Source: Theodoxus fluviatilis (taxonomy: Eukaryota; Mollusca; Gastropoda; Cycloneritida; Neritidae). From it: a stretch of 64,000 nucleotides of DNA. Shown here piece by piece: positions 1-12,400 of the stretch. The translations under genes and the position numbers were made by a program. Position 1 is the first letter of the stretch. Every line of letters begins with the position of its first letter. The stretch is from the NCBI GenBank assembly GCA_034096865.1, contig JAWQFJ010020256.1:1-64000 (forward strand), given 5' to 3'. Under the pieces are notes generated by a model that ran no database searches, was not told the origin of the DNA, and worked only from the letters and a program-made list of their open reading frames with translations.

Positions 1-287
1 TAGGACAGTTTTCTAGCTGACGTGCTCACTGATGAAGTCTGTGGTGTCTGATGGGCATTTAAAGTTTGATGGGTGGCTGATGTCGAAGCCTGAGGAGCAG
101 ATGATGTAGTTGATGGTGTCGCACGAAGTGTAGTGCTGGATGTTGATGATCCAGAATCAGCTGCTGCAGATGAATCTACGTCATCGGTGTTTTCGGCTTG
201 CAATGCTTTCTTTCAACCACGAGTTTCATTCGACCGCCGTCTGGAGCCTTTGAATGCATGTACAGTATTCCACCGCACCTTCGGCAT
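1..287 (-). pseudogene. Mutator-like transposase, N-terminal fragment (runs off left edge)
   Basis: On the minus strand a reading frame opens with an ATG at 287-285. It has a short basic start (a Lys-Val-Arg-Trp beginning, then an Arg-Arg-Arg run) and one in-frame stop near residue 25. A Ser/Thr/Ala-rich linker follows and ends in STSARKLS at the window edge. A basic start, a Ser/Thr linker and an ARKLS-type motif are what I know from the N-terminus of animal Mutator-like transposases (the 'Mutator' domain family), and a related but separate copy lies at 24523-25461. The catalytic part would lie left of the window. The stop codon marks it as a decayed copy. The plus-strand frame at 133-402 is its shadow. 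Confidence 0.45.
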
Positions 288-596
288 GTTCACATTTTCT
301 ATCCGACCTGATGAAAGCTTGAGAAGAGCAAAATACTCGAAGTTCGACTGTACGGCACACGGAATAGACGCTCGCGGCACCACGAATTTCGACCACGAGT
401 AGTTTCGACGAGTTTCGTTCAGTCACGTCCTGGAGCCGATGATTGTACTGCACGTATGCCTGCTACCCCATCCTTGGCATATTCACATGTATTATTGATA
501 AACTGACTGCTTGAAAAGAGCTACGACTGCTTGATAATAGCGACAAATTGACTGAGAGTTGCACGGAGCGAGCAGACGGCATGGCGCGAAATAGGC

Positions 597-608
597 GGTC
601 ACGTGACC
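597..608. promoter_or_regulatory. Perfect palindromic E-box GGTCACGTGACC
   Basis: A 12-bp perfect palindrome contains CACGTG, the core bound by USF/MITF/TFE3-type bHLH-zip factors. It is followed by CCAAT (617-621 region) and an AAAATGGCGGC motif near 803. The same 12 bp occur again at 3238-3249. The surroundings (560-890) are GC-richer than the neighbouring DNA and promoter-like, but I can attach no transcript to them. Confidence 0.35.
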
Positions 609-1449
609 AAATCCAACCAATCACAGATGGGGATTCTGTCAGAAAACCAAGACGCGGTTGATGATTGGTTAGACACGCCAGATGAGTGCCTCATGAATAT
701 TGATCGGCCGAGCTGCCTGTCTTCCATATTTGGAACACAATTGCGTCAGCCTGGAAGCCGCGAGATCTCGCTTTCGAACGATATCTTACATGCTGCAAAC
801 AAAAATGGCGGCGAGCGGACAGCGTGCGGTGAAACACGGCAATTGTTCACAGAAAACGACACAATTTTCAGCTGCAACGGAGTAAATTCTTGAAGGGTGG
901 GTGTGCAAAAGTCTGTTTTATAGTGGTTTTTATAAGTTTCTAAGCTATCTCAGGGGTCTCAATGTGAAAAGCAGTGTTCATATGAGCTGACTATACCAAA
1001 ATCTCAAAGTAGCCAAAAATTAATATTTTAACGGTTTTGTCGACCCGCGGCTACCCTTAAGTCTTGAGGGGCAGTGACGGCTGAAATTAGCATGACTGCT
1101 GAGCTGAGAATCATAAAGTGCATCAGGGCAAATGCCATAGGCCTATGAAAACAATGTCTCTCTACAGACACTCATCCTATAGAGAGAGATGAGTGTCATT
1201 GTTCTCTCAGTGTCAGATCCACATCATTGGATGCTACCACAGCGTCGCTCGCCACCGCTGACTTGCTAGAAGGCACTTTGCCGATGTTTCACATCTAATC
1301 TCGATCCTCAGTGGACCTGATGAAGACTCACACATATTAAACTCCCCTCAAATTTTCTCAACGGATTTACACGAATCACGCGGGTGGCCAAATTGGCGGG
1401 GAAATCGGCAGAAATCCGCCAATCGGCGTAAGATTTTCATCCCTCTTAC
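609..1449. other. Non-coding stretch downstream of the eIF4A3 exons
   Basis: No conserved coding region was recognised. It holds the promoter-like GC-rich patch to about 890, a short 10-bp-arm hairpin at about 1167-1197 (GACACTCATC / GATGAGTGTC), and a GGCTACCC-containing stretch at 1045-1075 that resembles one at 2525-2565 and may be the end of a shared old repeat. The eIF4A3 exon that should follow 1450 on the minus strand is not here. Confidence 0.4.
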
Positions 1450-2283
1450 CTTTCGCTTAGTGTTGCAGAAAATGACAGCCTGTGTGATGGTGAGAGTGTC
1501 GTAGAGGTCGCAGAGAGTGTCAAACTTCCACTCTTCCCGCTCCACAGCCACAAAGAACTGCTTGATGCCCTCCAGAGTCAACTCATCACTGGAAACAGAG
1601 TTCAAAACATTATGTTTGTCATAGTGGGGCTCTGTAGCTGGGCAGACAGAGCGTTTGACCAGCAGTCGCTTGCAGCTAATGGATGCGGAAGATGCACTGA
1701 TGCAAGAGTTGAATCATTGGGCAAGGTGCTTCACCCACATTGCCTCTCCTACAAAGGAGTAAAACCTCAATCTCTCTGCACAGTGGCAACTGAGGGTGAA
1801 ATTCTCCTAAGAGAATTTCCTTATCTTTGTACAGTAAGACAGTGCATCACAAAGAGGTTTTTACATCTCTCAACAGAATCACCAGTAACAGATCACACTG
1901 CAACCACTGCCTTGCTCAGCAAATCAGGCACTACACTTTGCCATCACACTCACACACACACACATTCACAAGTACTCTCTCACTCATTCTTTTTTTTAAT
2001 AACAATACTTCAAGAGAAGAAAACATGAAATCGCCTTAAAAGCACAAACTTCCCATCAGTTTAATTTTCATATCCCTTACAAAACAACTCCTCTGAACAA
2101 CCATTCTGAAAGGAAAAAAGCACAAGACCCAATGTACTCACCGCTTGACCAGGATTCTGATGGGGTCAGTCATGAACTTGTTGGTCATCTCCAGGATTTC
2201 GTGGGGCAGCGTGGCAGAGATGAGAAGAACCTGTGTTGCTGGAGGCAGGTATCTGTACACGTCATAGATCTGTTCCTTGAAGC
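1450..2283 (-). CDS. EIF4A3: eIF4A3 DEAD-box helicase, two internal exons
   Basis: Two exons read on the minus strand, 2283-2142 and 1588-1450, joined in phase across an intron with GT-AG ends. The first encodes the segment with motif III (SAT in LLISATLP) and the Phe-Lys-Glu-Gln-Ile stretch before it. The second continues through [19 protein letters not shown] to the VIFCNT motif of helicase domain 2. The [20 protein letters not shown] and FCNTKRKV signatures match eIF4A3, the exon-junction-complex ATPase that clamps spliced mRNA in the nucleus, rather than eIF4A1/2 (which have [20 protein letters not shown]). Splice sites are clean (acceptors at 2284 and 1589, donors GTGAGT and GTAAGA) and there are no stops. 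Odd: the exons expected upstream (ATP-binding Walker A, DEAD box) are absent between 2284 and the gene A exon at 6422, and the following exon is absent from 1-1449. This is either a fragment, a rearranged locus or an assembly break. Confidence 0.9.
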
Positions 2284-2289
2284 CTGCAA

Positions 2290-3530
2290 GTAGGTATTCC
2301 AAACCTTCATAACATGACTAACAAATGACCCATTTCGAAATTTTGTGTGCATCATTATTTCATTTTTTAAAAATAAACAAATGCCTTTATCTGAAAGAGT
2401 GGTTCTTTTTCTTTAATTCAATACTGTTATATTACCAGATAATAAAGGAATTTATTAATAACTGCATTTTCTTTGGACCGACCGTCATGCCAGGACGGCC
2501 GCCATGCGCGCGCAGTTTTGTTGACGGCTACCCCCGTTTTCGTCTTACGGGGTCGCGACACTCAAACTACGACCAAAAATAGCATGCCAATCTGAAAGAA
2601 GAGGCTCTCAGCTTTAGTTTCATATCTGGAAAGCTGGTCAAAAGCCTTTCTTTGAATATCAAAAACATCAGTAAACAGTTATGTGATCGCGCGCACACCG
2701 TTCCACAATATGAAACCACCCAAAAAATTCGTAGCAGTTAGTTCAGTCATGTATTTATACATGCTCAAAATATAAAAACAATCTGTAAAGATGTCAGGGC
2801 CCCGAAACAAAACTACGAACATGCGTGTAGCTCTGTTAACATCGCCGGCAATTTCAAAATGGCGGTGTTCGTCGAAGCCAAGGTGCGAGAGCGACCTCCA
2901 ATTGAAATGACTGACTCATCAAATATATTCAACAACGAAAGCTCAGATTTTCTGGACGGAAAGTGAAGACATTTTTTGGTAAAACTATGATAAGAGTGTT
3001 TTTAAAATATGCGATTTTTAGGAGGATTATGGCATTCTGTTGGACCGGCTATCACGTCTTGAAACATGCCTGTGAGACGAAGTGGGTCGCTGGTGATTTG
3101 AATCTACTGAAATTTATACCGTGCTCAGTAGATGAAATAACTACGCTGGTTCTACTCTAAAATGTTTCCTTAATCTGATATTCGAAGCACTATCGCTGAT
3201 GTTTTATGGTTTGGGGATACTTTGCACTTTTCTCCGAGGTCACGTGACCAGGTTATTCGCAATCCGAATAGGCCTCCACAGCACCAGAGTTGTGATTTTG
3301 GGGCACTGACTGGCCGTTGGATAACTTAAAATGATACTTATTTTAACATACGCCTACTATCACTCATATTATTAGGTTTATCGTTCATTGCTGTACAATT
3401 TCTTAAATATATTAATAGTTTGTAATGATTATGAAAACAAAGTGAGAAACTAGTGTTACAAACTAAGTAGTAAATCAGTACTAGCATAACAGAAAGTAGT
3501 TTTTTAAATATTAAAAGTCATACTGCAACC
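2290..3530. other. Intergenic or intronic, no gene seen
   Basis: AT-rich non-coding DNA. It contains a GC-rich patch at 2465-2570 (GACGGCC/GCGCGC, then a GGCTACCCCC stretch like that at 1045) and a second copy of the palindrome GGTCACGTGACC at 3238-3249. No exon of eIF4A3 or gene A was recognised on either strand. Confidence 0.4.
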
Positions 3531-3539
3531 CCCTTACAG

Positions 3540-4540
3540 GTTTTCATATAAAATTATGAAATCTATGTTATTTGCAGATGATGTGTATCCACTGTTGTGG
3601 AAAGTTTTTGGGGCGAAAGGAAGGGGCAATCGACCAAAACCACCAACAGGATTGTTTCTGACAAACAAAGTTTTACTTCAGCTGCACAAGATCAAGGAAA
3701 AAGCCGAGAAAACTAGATCTGCAGTAAGTCTTTCAGTTCAATGTATACTTTTAAAAATAATTCTTATAGAAAGTCAAAGAGTTTAAAAGAGACAAAACGT
3801 TTGCACCTGGTTGTGATTTTGTAAATTGTGTACCTGCAGTTGTCTGTTACTTGAAAAAGAGCCAAGTTGAAAATGTGTGTCTGTTTGTATTGTAATCAAA
3901 TAGTATCCTGAAAATTTATTCTATTTGTTGTTTCTTGCATTATTCATACTTGTCAACATAGTTGGCAGCTATGCCACTATGTGGCATTGACTCCTGCAGC
4001 TGATAAACAAATTCCTAATTGGATAGTGGTGAGCAGTTTGCTATGCTGGACACAATTAATGTGGGTGATCAACTACATTTTAATGTCAATATACATTACC
4101 ATATATTGCAAATGCATTTTAATGTCAATATACATTACCATATATCACAAATGCATGCACTCTATCCTTACCATACTCACATGTCACTAGCCACAATTAA
4201 TATTAATTTTGTGTTTTTGTGGTTTGTTTCAGGTGCAGGTGTGGTTCTCCTTACTATTTCCAGATATCAGCTTTCCTGCTGATCGCGTACCTAAGCTCAT
4301 CGAGAAGACCTATGCAGACTTCACTGCTCTTCAGGAAAAGGGAGGCGATGTCCATGCCTTTCTTCAGAAAGAAAGAGACCTTGATTTTGTATCACAATCC
4401 CTACTATGTGTTTCGCTGGGGATTAGAGGTGGGCCCATACACAAACGACGGTCGTGTGTGGGAGGTGAGCCAGCATGAGGACATTGTTGCTGGGTATGAA
4501 GAGATCCGCATCAGAAATGCCCGCCACTGAGTTGATTGAC
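3540..4540 (+). pseudogene. Unassigned coding-like fragment, possibly two exons
   Basis: A possible exon at about 3541-3723 starts after a TTACAG acceptor and ends at a GTAAGT donor. It encodes a basic, Lys-rich segment (ADDVYPLLWKVFGAKGRG, then PKPPTGLFLTNKV). A second possible exon after the TTTCAG at 4224-4233 reads QVWFSLLFPDISFPADRV and KLIEKTYADFTALQEKGG. About 4380 the protein-like signal moves to another frame (YHNPYYVFRWGLEVGPYTND), which implies a frameshift. A LINE remnant follows directly. I do not recognise the family; a decayed transposon protein is the likeliest reading. A 39-bp tandem duplication (about 4075-4152) lies in the putative intron. Confidence 0.25.
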
Positions 4541-4574
4541 CTGTGACAGTGACAGGAAGACCCCATCAACAAAC

Positions 4575-4930
4575 CCCGAAGAAGTCAAACCACCATCTTC
4601 CGTCTAAGGACTGGGCACTGTGGGCTCAGAAAACACTTGAAGTGACGGGGTCTCGCGGATGACGCATACTGTGAATGTGGCTCGGAAGAGCAAACTCCAG
4701 AGCACATTCTCCATAAACTGCCCCCACCTAGAGACAATACCGTTGAATATGCCAGGAGTACTGGCAAAACGAAAACAGTGTTGGAGCCAAACTCTGCAAA
4801 CTCTGGGGTCCTGCCGATGAACTACGTAAGACTGCAGACTTCATGGCAGCCACTGGTCTGAAGATATAAACACGGCCACCAATATCGAACGAAGAAGACC
4901 ACCTGTGACCACTTGACTGCACATGTAGTG
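4575..4930 (+). mobile_element. LINE ORF2 C-terminal remnant
   Basis: Plus-strand translation of 4583-4730 gives TTIFRLRTGHCGLRKHLK, a stop, then GLADDAYCECGSEEQTPEHI. This is the Cys-rich tail (C-x-C-x8-H type) seen after the RNase H or RT region of Jockey/RTE-like non-LTR retrotransposons. The following sequence (LRKTADFMAATGL) in another frame matches the very end of such proteins. At least one stop and one frameshift show it is dead. No 5' part is present. Confidence 0.6.
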
Positions 4931-6200
4931 TACACGTCTCACCTAAAATAGCAGTTTCAAGTTTATTCTAGTACTAATATTTGTACATTTGCTGGTATAT
5001 GTATAATATAATTCAGTGCATGCTGATGCAGCAAGTGTCTGATGCTTATCCAGCGCTGTGGTTGACTAATTAAAAAAAGGTATTCAGAGAAAAAAGTGAA
5101 TTTTTTACACTTCTTTATTTTGCATTGTAGATCACATAGATAACAAGATCTAATCATTCTGAGCATTTTGACATAAAAATCATTCCTCTAGCTTAATTAC
5201 AAATGAAATTATGATTTTAAAAATAATTAATTATACCGGACAGCTCGGTTTTGATGATTTTCGCCATTTTGGGGGGCTTGCTGGCTGGGAACTATGAGTT
5301 TCAAGATTGTAAAAAAATTTGACAGAATAGTATAGTATTTGTACAATGTGAAATAACCATCATTATTGCTGTCATTATGTACATTAGTGAGAGACAGAGC
5401 CTCAAACTTTACAAAAGCAGTGATTTGTAGGCGGGAGGAAATCGGACGAATAAATAAAGTATTAAAAAATTCATAACTCCACTTATAATTATCCGATTTT
5501 GAAAAACTAAAATGTTCTGGGCTTTTGACTTTGAGTTCTAACAAATAAACACAAGTCTGAACTTGTTTTTAAAAATCATAAAATCACTTTGGAATACCTA
5601 CTGTATTAGTTAATTTTTAATTAAAGTTTAATCTTGTCATGCCGGCAACGGTTTTTTCATGTGTAAATGCCACTCATCACCAGAAACATTTGTAAGTGTT
5701 ATAAATACATTTATAATGTTTTATAGCACAATATAGATCTTCTTCTTTGTACACAACCATTGCTGATCCTATAAAGTTTTATCCTTGTAGTTTGGTAGGG
5801 GGTCAAAAATTGTAACGTGCATTTTTCAGTAATTGTGTTATATAACAAGAACTAGTCAATCTAGAACAATAAAAATTGATGTGAATTATCCTTGTTATGT
5901 GTTTGTATTGTGTGCAAAGTTTCATTAAGATAGCTAAAACAGTTGCTGAGCAATGATTTTTTTTTGGATACCACCGTTTTCTACGCCATGTGCCCCCTTA
6001 AATGGATACAAGACATCAAAGGGCATGCAGATTGAGGAAATGACACATGGACAGTGATACAAGAGGCAAACAAGGGGAGAAAAAGACACAGCAAGAGCAA
6101 GCTGACCAAGACAGATCTCTCTACAACTTGATGTAAAGGCAATCCCATCTTCGCCTCACTCTATCCCATGAAACAGAACACTCTGCAGGCACAGGGTGCT
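4931..6200. other. AT-rich non-coding DNA
   Basis: No coding signal was recognised on either strand. The stretch about 5800-6000 (long AT runs, 'aagtttcattaagatag' wording) looks like the non-coding end of an old transposon, but no matching end was found. Gene A exons 4-8 would be expected here on the minus strand and were not found. Confidence 0.4.
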
Positions 6201-6391
6201 GGACGTTTCGCCCCAATTGCGACATTCGGAACGTCGTTTAGCTAAGATCCGGCCGCATTAATGTATCTGCGTTTTGTGACAAACGTCTTGCTCGGCGGTA
6301 CTGTACTCCATGCACCTTAACGGTGCGCGTGATTCGGGTGTAATCTAAAGCTAAACGACGTTCCGAATGTCGCAATTGGGGCGAAACGTCC
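6201..6391. mobile_element. MITE with perfect 43-bp inverted repeats
   Basis: The 43 bases at 6201-6243 (starting GGACGTTTCGCCCC) are an exact reverse complement of 6349-6391, around a 105-bp centre. Nothing in it codes. This is the structure of a miniature inverted-repeat transposable element or foldback element. No target-site duplication is obvious (flanks GTGCT and ATGCA). It sits 30 bp downstream of the donor of gene A exon 3. The arm identity suggests a recent insertion. Confidence 0.85.
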
Positions 6392-6421
6392 ATGCACTGG
6401 TCAGAGAGAAAGCTCACTTAC

Positions 6422-9400
6422 CAAGCTCCTTGTCCTCTATGTTGACTTTCCTCATGATATAGACAGTAAGCAGTTGCTTTACATCATGTCTCAAGACTGT
6501 CTCCAAAGCCAGCTCGCCTGTGGTCTGGGAGCTGCAGAAAATCTCCATCCTCCTGCAGCCATAGAAATGCACAGGTAATCCAACATGGTACATGGTTGCC
6601 TACAATTGGCATAGAACAGTGATATCAAATTCCAAAATTAAAGACTGGTTCCTGACAAATCTTATAAATGCCCACAGGAATCTGACTCACAGGAATGCCC
6701 TGTGGCAGTGCATCTTCATCATTCATGAAAACCATTAACATGGTCAAAGTCATAGGGGGTTCTGGTCTTCCAGCCACAGAAAGTTGATGAGTGCATGAAG
6801 GCAATCTTATGTGCAAACAAGGAGAACACTAAGTAATGAAAATAAGGCCTGAGGAAAAATGTTTCTCAAGAATTGTTGCTTCAGCACAAAGGCTTTGTTT
6901 GACTGCATACCCAAGTATCTTCCCTGAGGCATGGCCATTGTTGAAGAAATAGATGGCGGAACTCAGGGAGAGGTTGATGAGCCTCTCTATGTTCTCCTGG
7001 TTATGCTCACGACCCTCAAAGTTGAAAACTTGGATCTTCATCCTGTACTTCCAGTTTCCTGAAGAAAGAAAAGTTTTAGTTTGAATGTGTCCCAATTAAT
7101 TTAGGGCATTAGGTCAAGTTGCTTGCTTTCGTTTCCTTCATGAAAGTGCTGTTTGAAACTGAACAGATCCGAGTTGCACTTTATTGCTTAGTGCTCATCT
7201 TGAATTGCCTCTTTTTATCCAGGAGTAAAACCTGCTATTTGTGAGACAGGGAAGGCACCATTAGCCAAAAGTGGATGAGCTAATTCATATAAAAGTGGAG
7301 ACAGTACCGGTACAGGTGTCTGTAGTGCATGGTGCCAGTAAAACTAGCATCAATTGCTTCAATGATTAACAGATAAAGAATTAAGTGTTTCAATGATTAA
7401 CAGATAAAGAATTAAGTGTTTCAAGACCCAGGTAAACTTGCCATGATGCTATACAAAATCAATACAATTTTCTTTATTTTCACATCTCTGCCAAGTTGAG
7501 GTGGAGGTACTGGACAATCAACAAGGCATCAACATTTATTTCCTATTTAGCATGGAAGATTAGCATTCTTGTACATGCTTTCTTTGAAAACAGCATTCAC
7601 AAATTGATTTTTTTAAAAGTCAGTCTCTAATATGTGGTTGCCTACACACCAAGTAATACAAATTGAAGAAATTTAAACTAATTTCTTATGTTTTCTTGAC
7701 ATACTTACCAGTAGACAACCATAGGTATATGACCTTTTCACCTCGAAAAAAGATTTGCAAAAATCATCCCACCACACGTGGCCATCAGCACCAGCCAATG
7801 AAAAGGCTCCATTTATAGCATCATGGCCAGTGAAAGGGAGGCAACTCTCCCTGTTTCCTGCACATGCGCATAGATACCATGATCTAGCCATGTGCCACCA
7901 CTTTTCGACAACCGAGAAACTCGTGAAGATGAACAAAAAATGGGGAGGAGGGTGGGACATTCAGTTGTCTAAATTTCTTCAAGTTTTCCCTCCTTACTAT
8001 ACCAGTAGACAACCATAGGTAGATTACCCAAGAAGGGAGGAGGGTTGTGCATCTACCAAACCTAAGAAAGAACACCACCACTCAAAGTCGGACAGCGGAA
8101 CCCGCCACAACCATTTTGGAGATACCAAAGGTGTTATCCAGGCGACGGACACGAACATCCCGCAGGTAGTGATGCATGAAGACGCTGTCACTGCGCCAGA
8201 ACGCCGCCCTCATGAGATGAGACAGCGATACATTCTTGGCAAAAGCCACAGAGGTCGCAATCTTGCGAATCCATGAGTCCTGGATGCACCCACCGGAGGA
8301 ACAAGCCGCGCATTCTGATACGCATCCCTGATCAAAAGACGAATCCAGGAGGAAATGGATGTCTTTGATATCTCGCCGTGACGAAGTTTCAATGGGAGAA
8401 AAAGTCTACGTCGGCGAAAACGACAAGAATGAGTCTAGCCAAGTAAACATCCAGTGCACGGACCGGACAGTGACACAGTCAGGCTCATTCGGATCAACGA
8501 TACAAGAGAGGCTCTTAACCCTTACGGTGGCGTCATAAAAAAACCATCACTGTCCTTCTGTGGCAAATTAACAAGGACTTCGGAAGAAAAAAACGCACCA
8601 CCTTACTTCTTTTCATTATAGCTCCTTAACAGTACAACTTACACAGACACAATGTATTAGTGAAATGTTCAGAAATGAACCAACAACAACATAAAACAAG
8701 CACTGTCTTTCTATTTTCAATCTATATTTATTTATAATTTTTCAAACTGACAAAATTAGGAAATTTGAGGCATCATTAATTGGCCAAGCTCAATTGTACA
8801 CAAGAATTTCCAGTGCTAAAATTCTAAAGAAATTGTCTGAAGATGGTCTCATGATATGACATTAGGAAAAACAAATTATTTCTCATGCACTTTGTGTTCT
8901 CAAAATCATGATACATCATTAGGAAACCATGTGTTGTACAAAAAATCCACAAGGGTTATTTCCGGACACCTCCTGATACATTTATTATTAAATTTTATAT
9001 TATTTCTGTTCAGCTATGCAATACATGCTGACAAAATATGTTGCTAAAATGTTACTAATGCTTCAAGGAAAGAGAGGGCACAACATTCTAAATGCCAAGT
9101 ATAAAATCATGTATACACTAATTTGTCACCTTACATGCAAAAATATATGGTATTCCAAAGAGAATCAAAAAGAGTCCAGTCAACTACAGAAGGAATATTT
9201 GAATGCTAAGGGTAAGTATCAAGGAAGACTGAACCATTCTCATTCTAAAAAATCTGATTGTCTCATTGGCACCACCAGTGGAGGTGGAAGGGGTGGGGGA
9301 GACACCACCAGTGGAGGTAGAAGGGGTGGGGGAGGGACCACTAGTTGCTTCAGACTGCTGTAAGAATCTCTCATAATCAGTCCTCTTGTGGTATGCTTCA

Positions 9401-12400
9401 AAGCAAGGAGTCACACAGAGGGGCTTGTAGAGTAATATTTGGACAAGCTTGACTTGATGACGAGTTCAGTGATCAACATGACTGCAAGGAACACGCACAT
9501 TTCATTTTTGGTGACATGACAGGTTTCCAGCTCAGCTGCGAATTCGAGAGTGCAGCGATGGATTGGTCGTGCGGATCTTCTCAATCTCAGCATACAGATT
9601 GGTCTGGTCAACCATCACTTCTACGATAGAGTCATCGATGAACAGTTTGAAGAAATTAATGGGCTCTGGATTCGAAGGCAAATTCACACACAGCTTCGAC
9701 TCACCCGTGAAGGGGCATTGCAGCACTTCGCTCCTCTCTCTCGACCAGTCATTGTTTACGTTCGTAACATTGTGATTGTCTCCGATCTCGCGATCAGTCA
9801 TTCAGTGGGTGCCTGGGCGATGGGAGAGATTGTTTTCATCAGGGATGCCTCTTCGAATTGCTAAGTCTACATTGTCATCACTGTCATCATCGGAATCTTC
9901 ACTGAAGTCTAGAAACTGCACATCTTCGAAGACATTTCTAGGACGCCAGCGCAGAGCAGCCATTGCGAATTCCGTTCGCTCGACGCACAACAACAACGCC
10001 TAAATTTAGCTTGCAAACTCGTTCTCGCAAAAAATCAAGTGCTATATGATAGTCAAACCAAGGCCCTATCTCTTATCTCTAGGTAGTGACCATTCTCTGC
10101 AAGCTAAACGTGCCTATCATGTAGCTGTAGAGCTAAGACAACACACGGGGTATCCAGCGCGTCTTTATACGCGACTGCCACAGTGGCGCAGCTAGGCGGA
10201 GCGCGACTTTATACGCGACTGCCACGGTAAGGGTTAATCTCAATACTCTGACAGTCGGAAAGAGCACTCTGCAACAAAACTCCGGAAGGAAAGAAAGTAT
10301 GCACAAAGAATCCCTGTCGGAAAACTTGATGTCCGACGGGAGACCACTCAAAGCCTGAACATCACTGATGCGACGCACACAAGCAAGCATGACTAAAAAG
10401 ACTGTCTTTTGAGTCAAACGCTTGAAGGCACAAGACTCAAATGGTTCGAACTCTGCCTTAGAAAGGAAAACCAGAATCCGAGCACATACCACAGCGGGAA
10501 TTGCCTCCTCGCGGTCGATAGCAACACTCCGCCTGTAGCGTCAAGGCAGAATGCTGATCAAACCGGATAGGCACCCCCACCGTGTGTCGATAGCATTGTA
10601 CTGCGTGCGATCGACTATGCAATCTAGCAACGCTCCGCCTGTGTTGATCGATCCGCAAGGGAATTGCTTCCGAGTGGTCGATAGCAACGCTCTGCCTGTA
10701 TGACAAGGCAGCATGCTGATCAAAACGGACCTCGTCTCTGAGAGTTCGATAGCAACATTCTGCGTGATATACACTGGACGATCGCCCGATCGCCAGGGAT
10801 ATACGACAGAATGCTGATCGAGCAGCAAGGGAATTGCTTCCGCGCTGTCGATAGCAATGCTCTGCCTGTATCGTCAAGGCAGCCTGCTAATCGAACTGGA
10901 CAGGCATTGCCTCCGAGAGTTCAATAGCAACGTTCTGCGTGCGATACACTGGACGATCGCCCGATCGCCAGGGATCCACGGCAGCATGCTGATCGAGCCG
11001 CAAGGGAATTGCTTCCGCGCGGTCGATAGCAATGCTCTGCCTGTACCGTCAAGGCAGCATGCTAATCGAACTAAACAGGCATCGCCTCCGAATGTTCGAT
11101 AGCAAACGCTCCACACATTCCTCAAGCTTGTCTGACGGAAACAGAGCCTGGGGGACAAGGGGAAGAGAACGAAGTTGGCGAACCTCCGCCTCCAGGAAGT
11201 CGATAGATGCCAGCATCTGATCGCAAGCCAAGCCTGCCAACTGCCCACGGACATGGAGAGCCAGCAACGCCAGATGCGAGTAGGTGTGGTCTAAAGCATA
11301 CAGCAAGCTACCCACCGCCTCCTGATTAACACTTAGCGTGCGGCCGGCGGGAATTCCCGCCGAGCTTGTATTCACTGCTGTGTGCGGACAGCGGGAGGTC
11401 CCGCCCGCACTCGATCGCTGAGGGTGGGTTAGTTTGAACGCGCTTATCTCCCTTGCAAATGACGTCAACTATCTATAAATACCACAGCAGGAAAGCGGAA
11501 ATCCCGAGCTTTCTGCGCATGTGTAGTATGGCGGTTTCTCTTGAACGTCAGGAAGGTAGGATGAGTGAATTTTATAATTTTTTTACTCTTAGGTAGGCTC
11601 GCCAGTGTGTCCTATTCTCTAGGGAACACACCGTTGTGATGAATCTTCAGATATATATAAAAGTGAATATAAATGATGGATGAATGGTCTACCCTCCCTG
11701 ATCAAGGAGACATTTCATACAAAGTCTCAGCTACCAAACACCTTTTCGACTTGAGGACGACAGAACGTGATGATAAAGGCCAAACAATGAAAATAAAGGA
11801 CACTGAGGGTCTGGTTCAAATTTTTATAAATAATAGTTTAATTAAGGAAAATAACTTGGCCAATATTCCCAACCCGCAGCTGCTTTCCCCTACTAAGTCT
11901 AGACACAAAACATTAACAAATAACATGTACCATCAACTTCGCACTTGTTCAAAACATCCTACCAAAACGCTACATGTAAGCGAGGTATGGAATAACTTAT
12001 GAATGAAATCGCGGTGATACGCCGACCAATCAAAACACAAGGATACACAACTAGGCAACACTTCACACACGAATAAACAGTGACGCAGCTAGTCTAGCTG
12101 CGCCCTACTTTATCCCTCACAGTAGTGAAAAGATACATTATGACGAGTACTCGTCCTCTCAAGGACTTATAACTTCAAGCATGCACAAATCGAATATGAG
12201 AGATATCACCAGGGAAGACGACCTACACACTCAGGCCTCTTAGTTAGTCCTCTACTAAACTACACGTGGTCTCACTCTGAAAGAGAAATGGCCGGAAGAT
12301 GACTTTCACCCTCACCACACACGTGTTCCCACTCTCTTCGATGATGGCTCAACAGATTGCCTTGTACTACAGTCATAATCACGTCGAAGACATCGCAGAT

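Noticed and set aside
133..453. 89- and 75-residue frames at the left edge
   Set aside because: Shadows of, or random frames around, the minus-strand Mutator-like fragment.
1450..2283. eIF4A1/2 instead of eIF4A3
   Set aside because: [20 protein letters not shown] and FCNTKRKV are eIF4A3-type residues; eIF4A1/2 have [20 protein letters not shown] and FINTRRKV.
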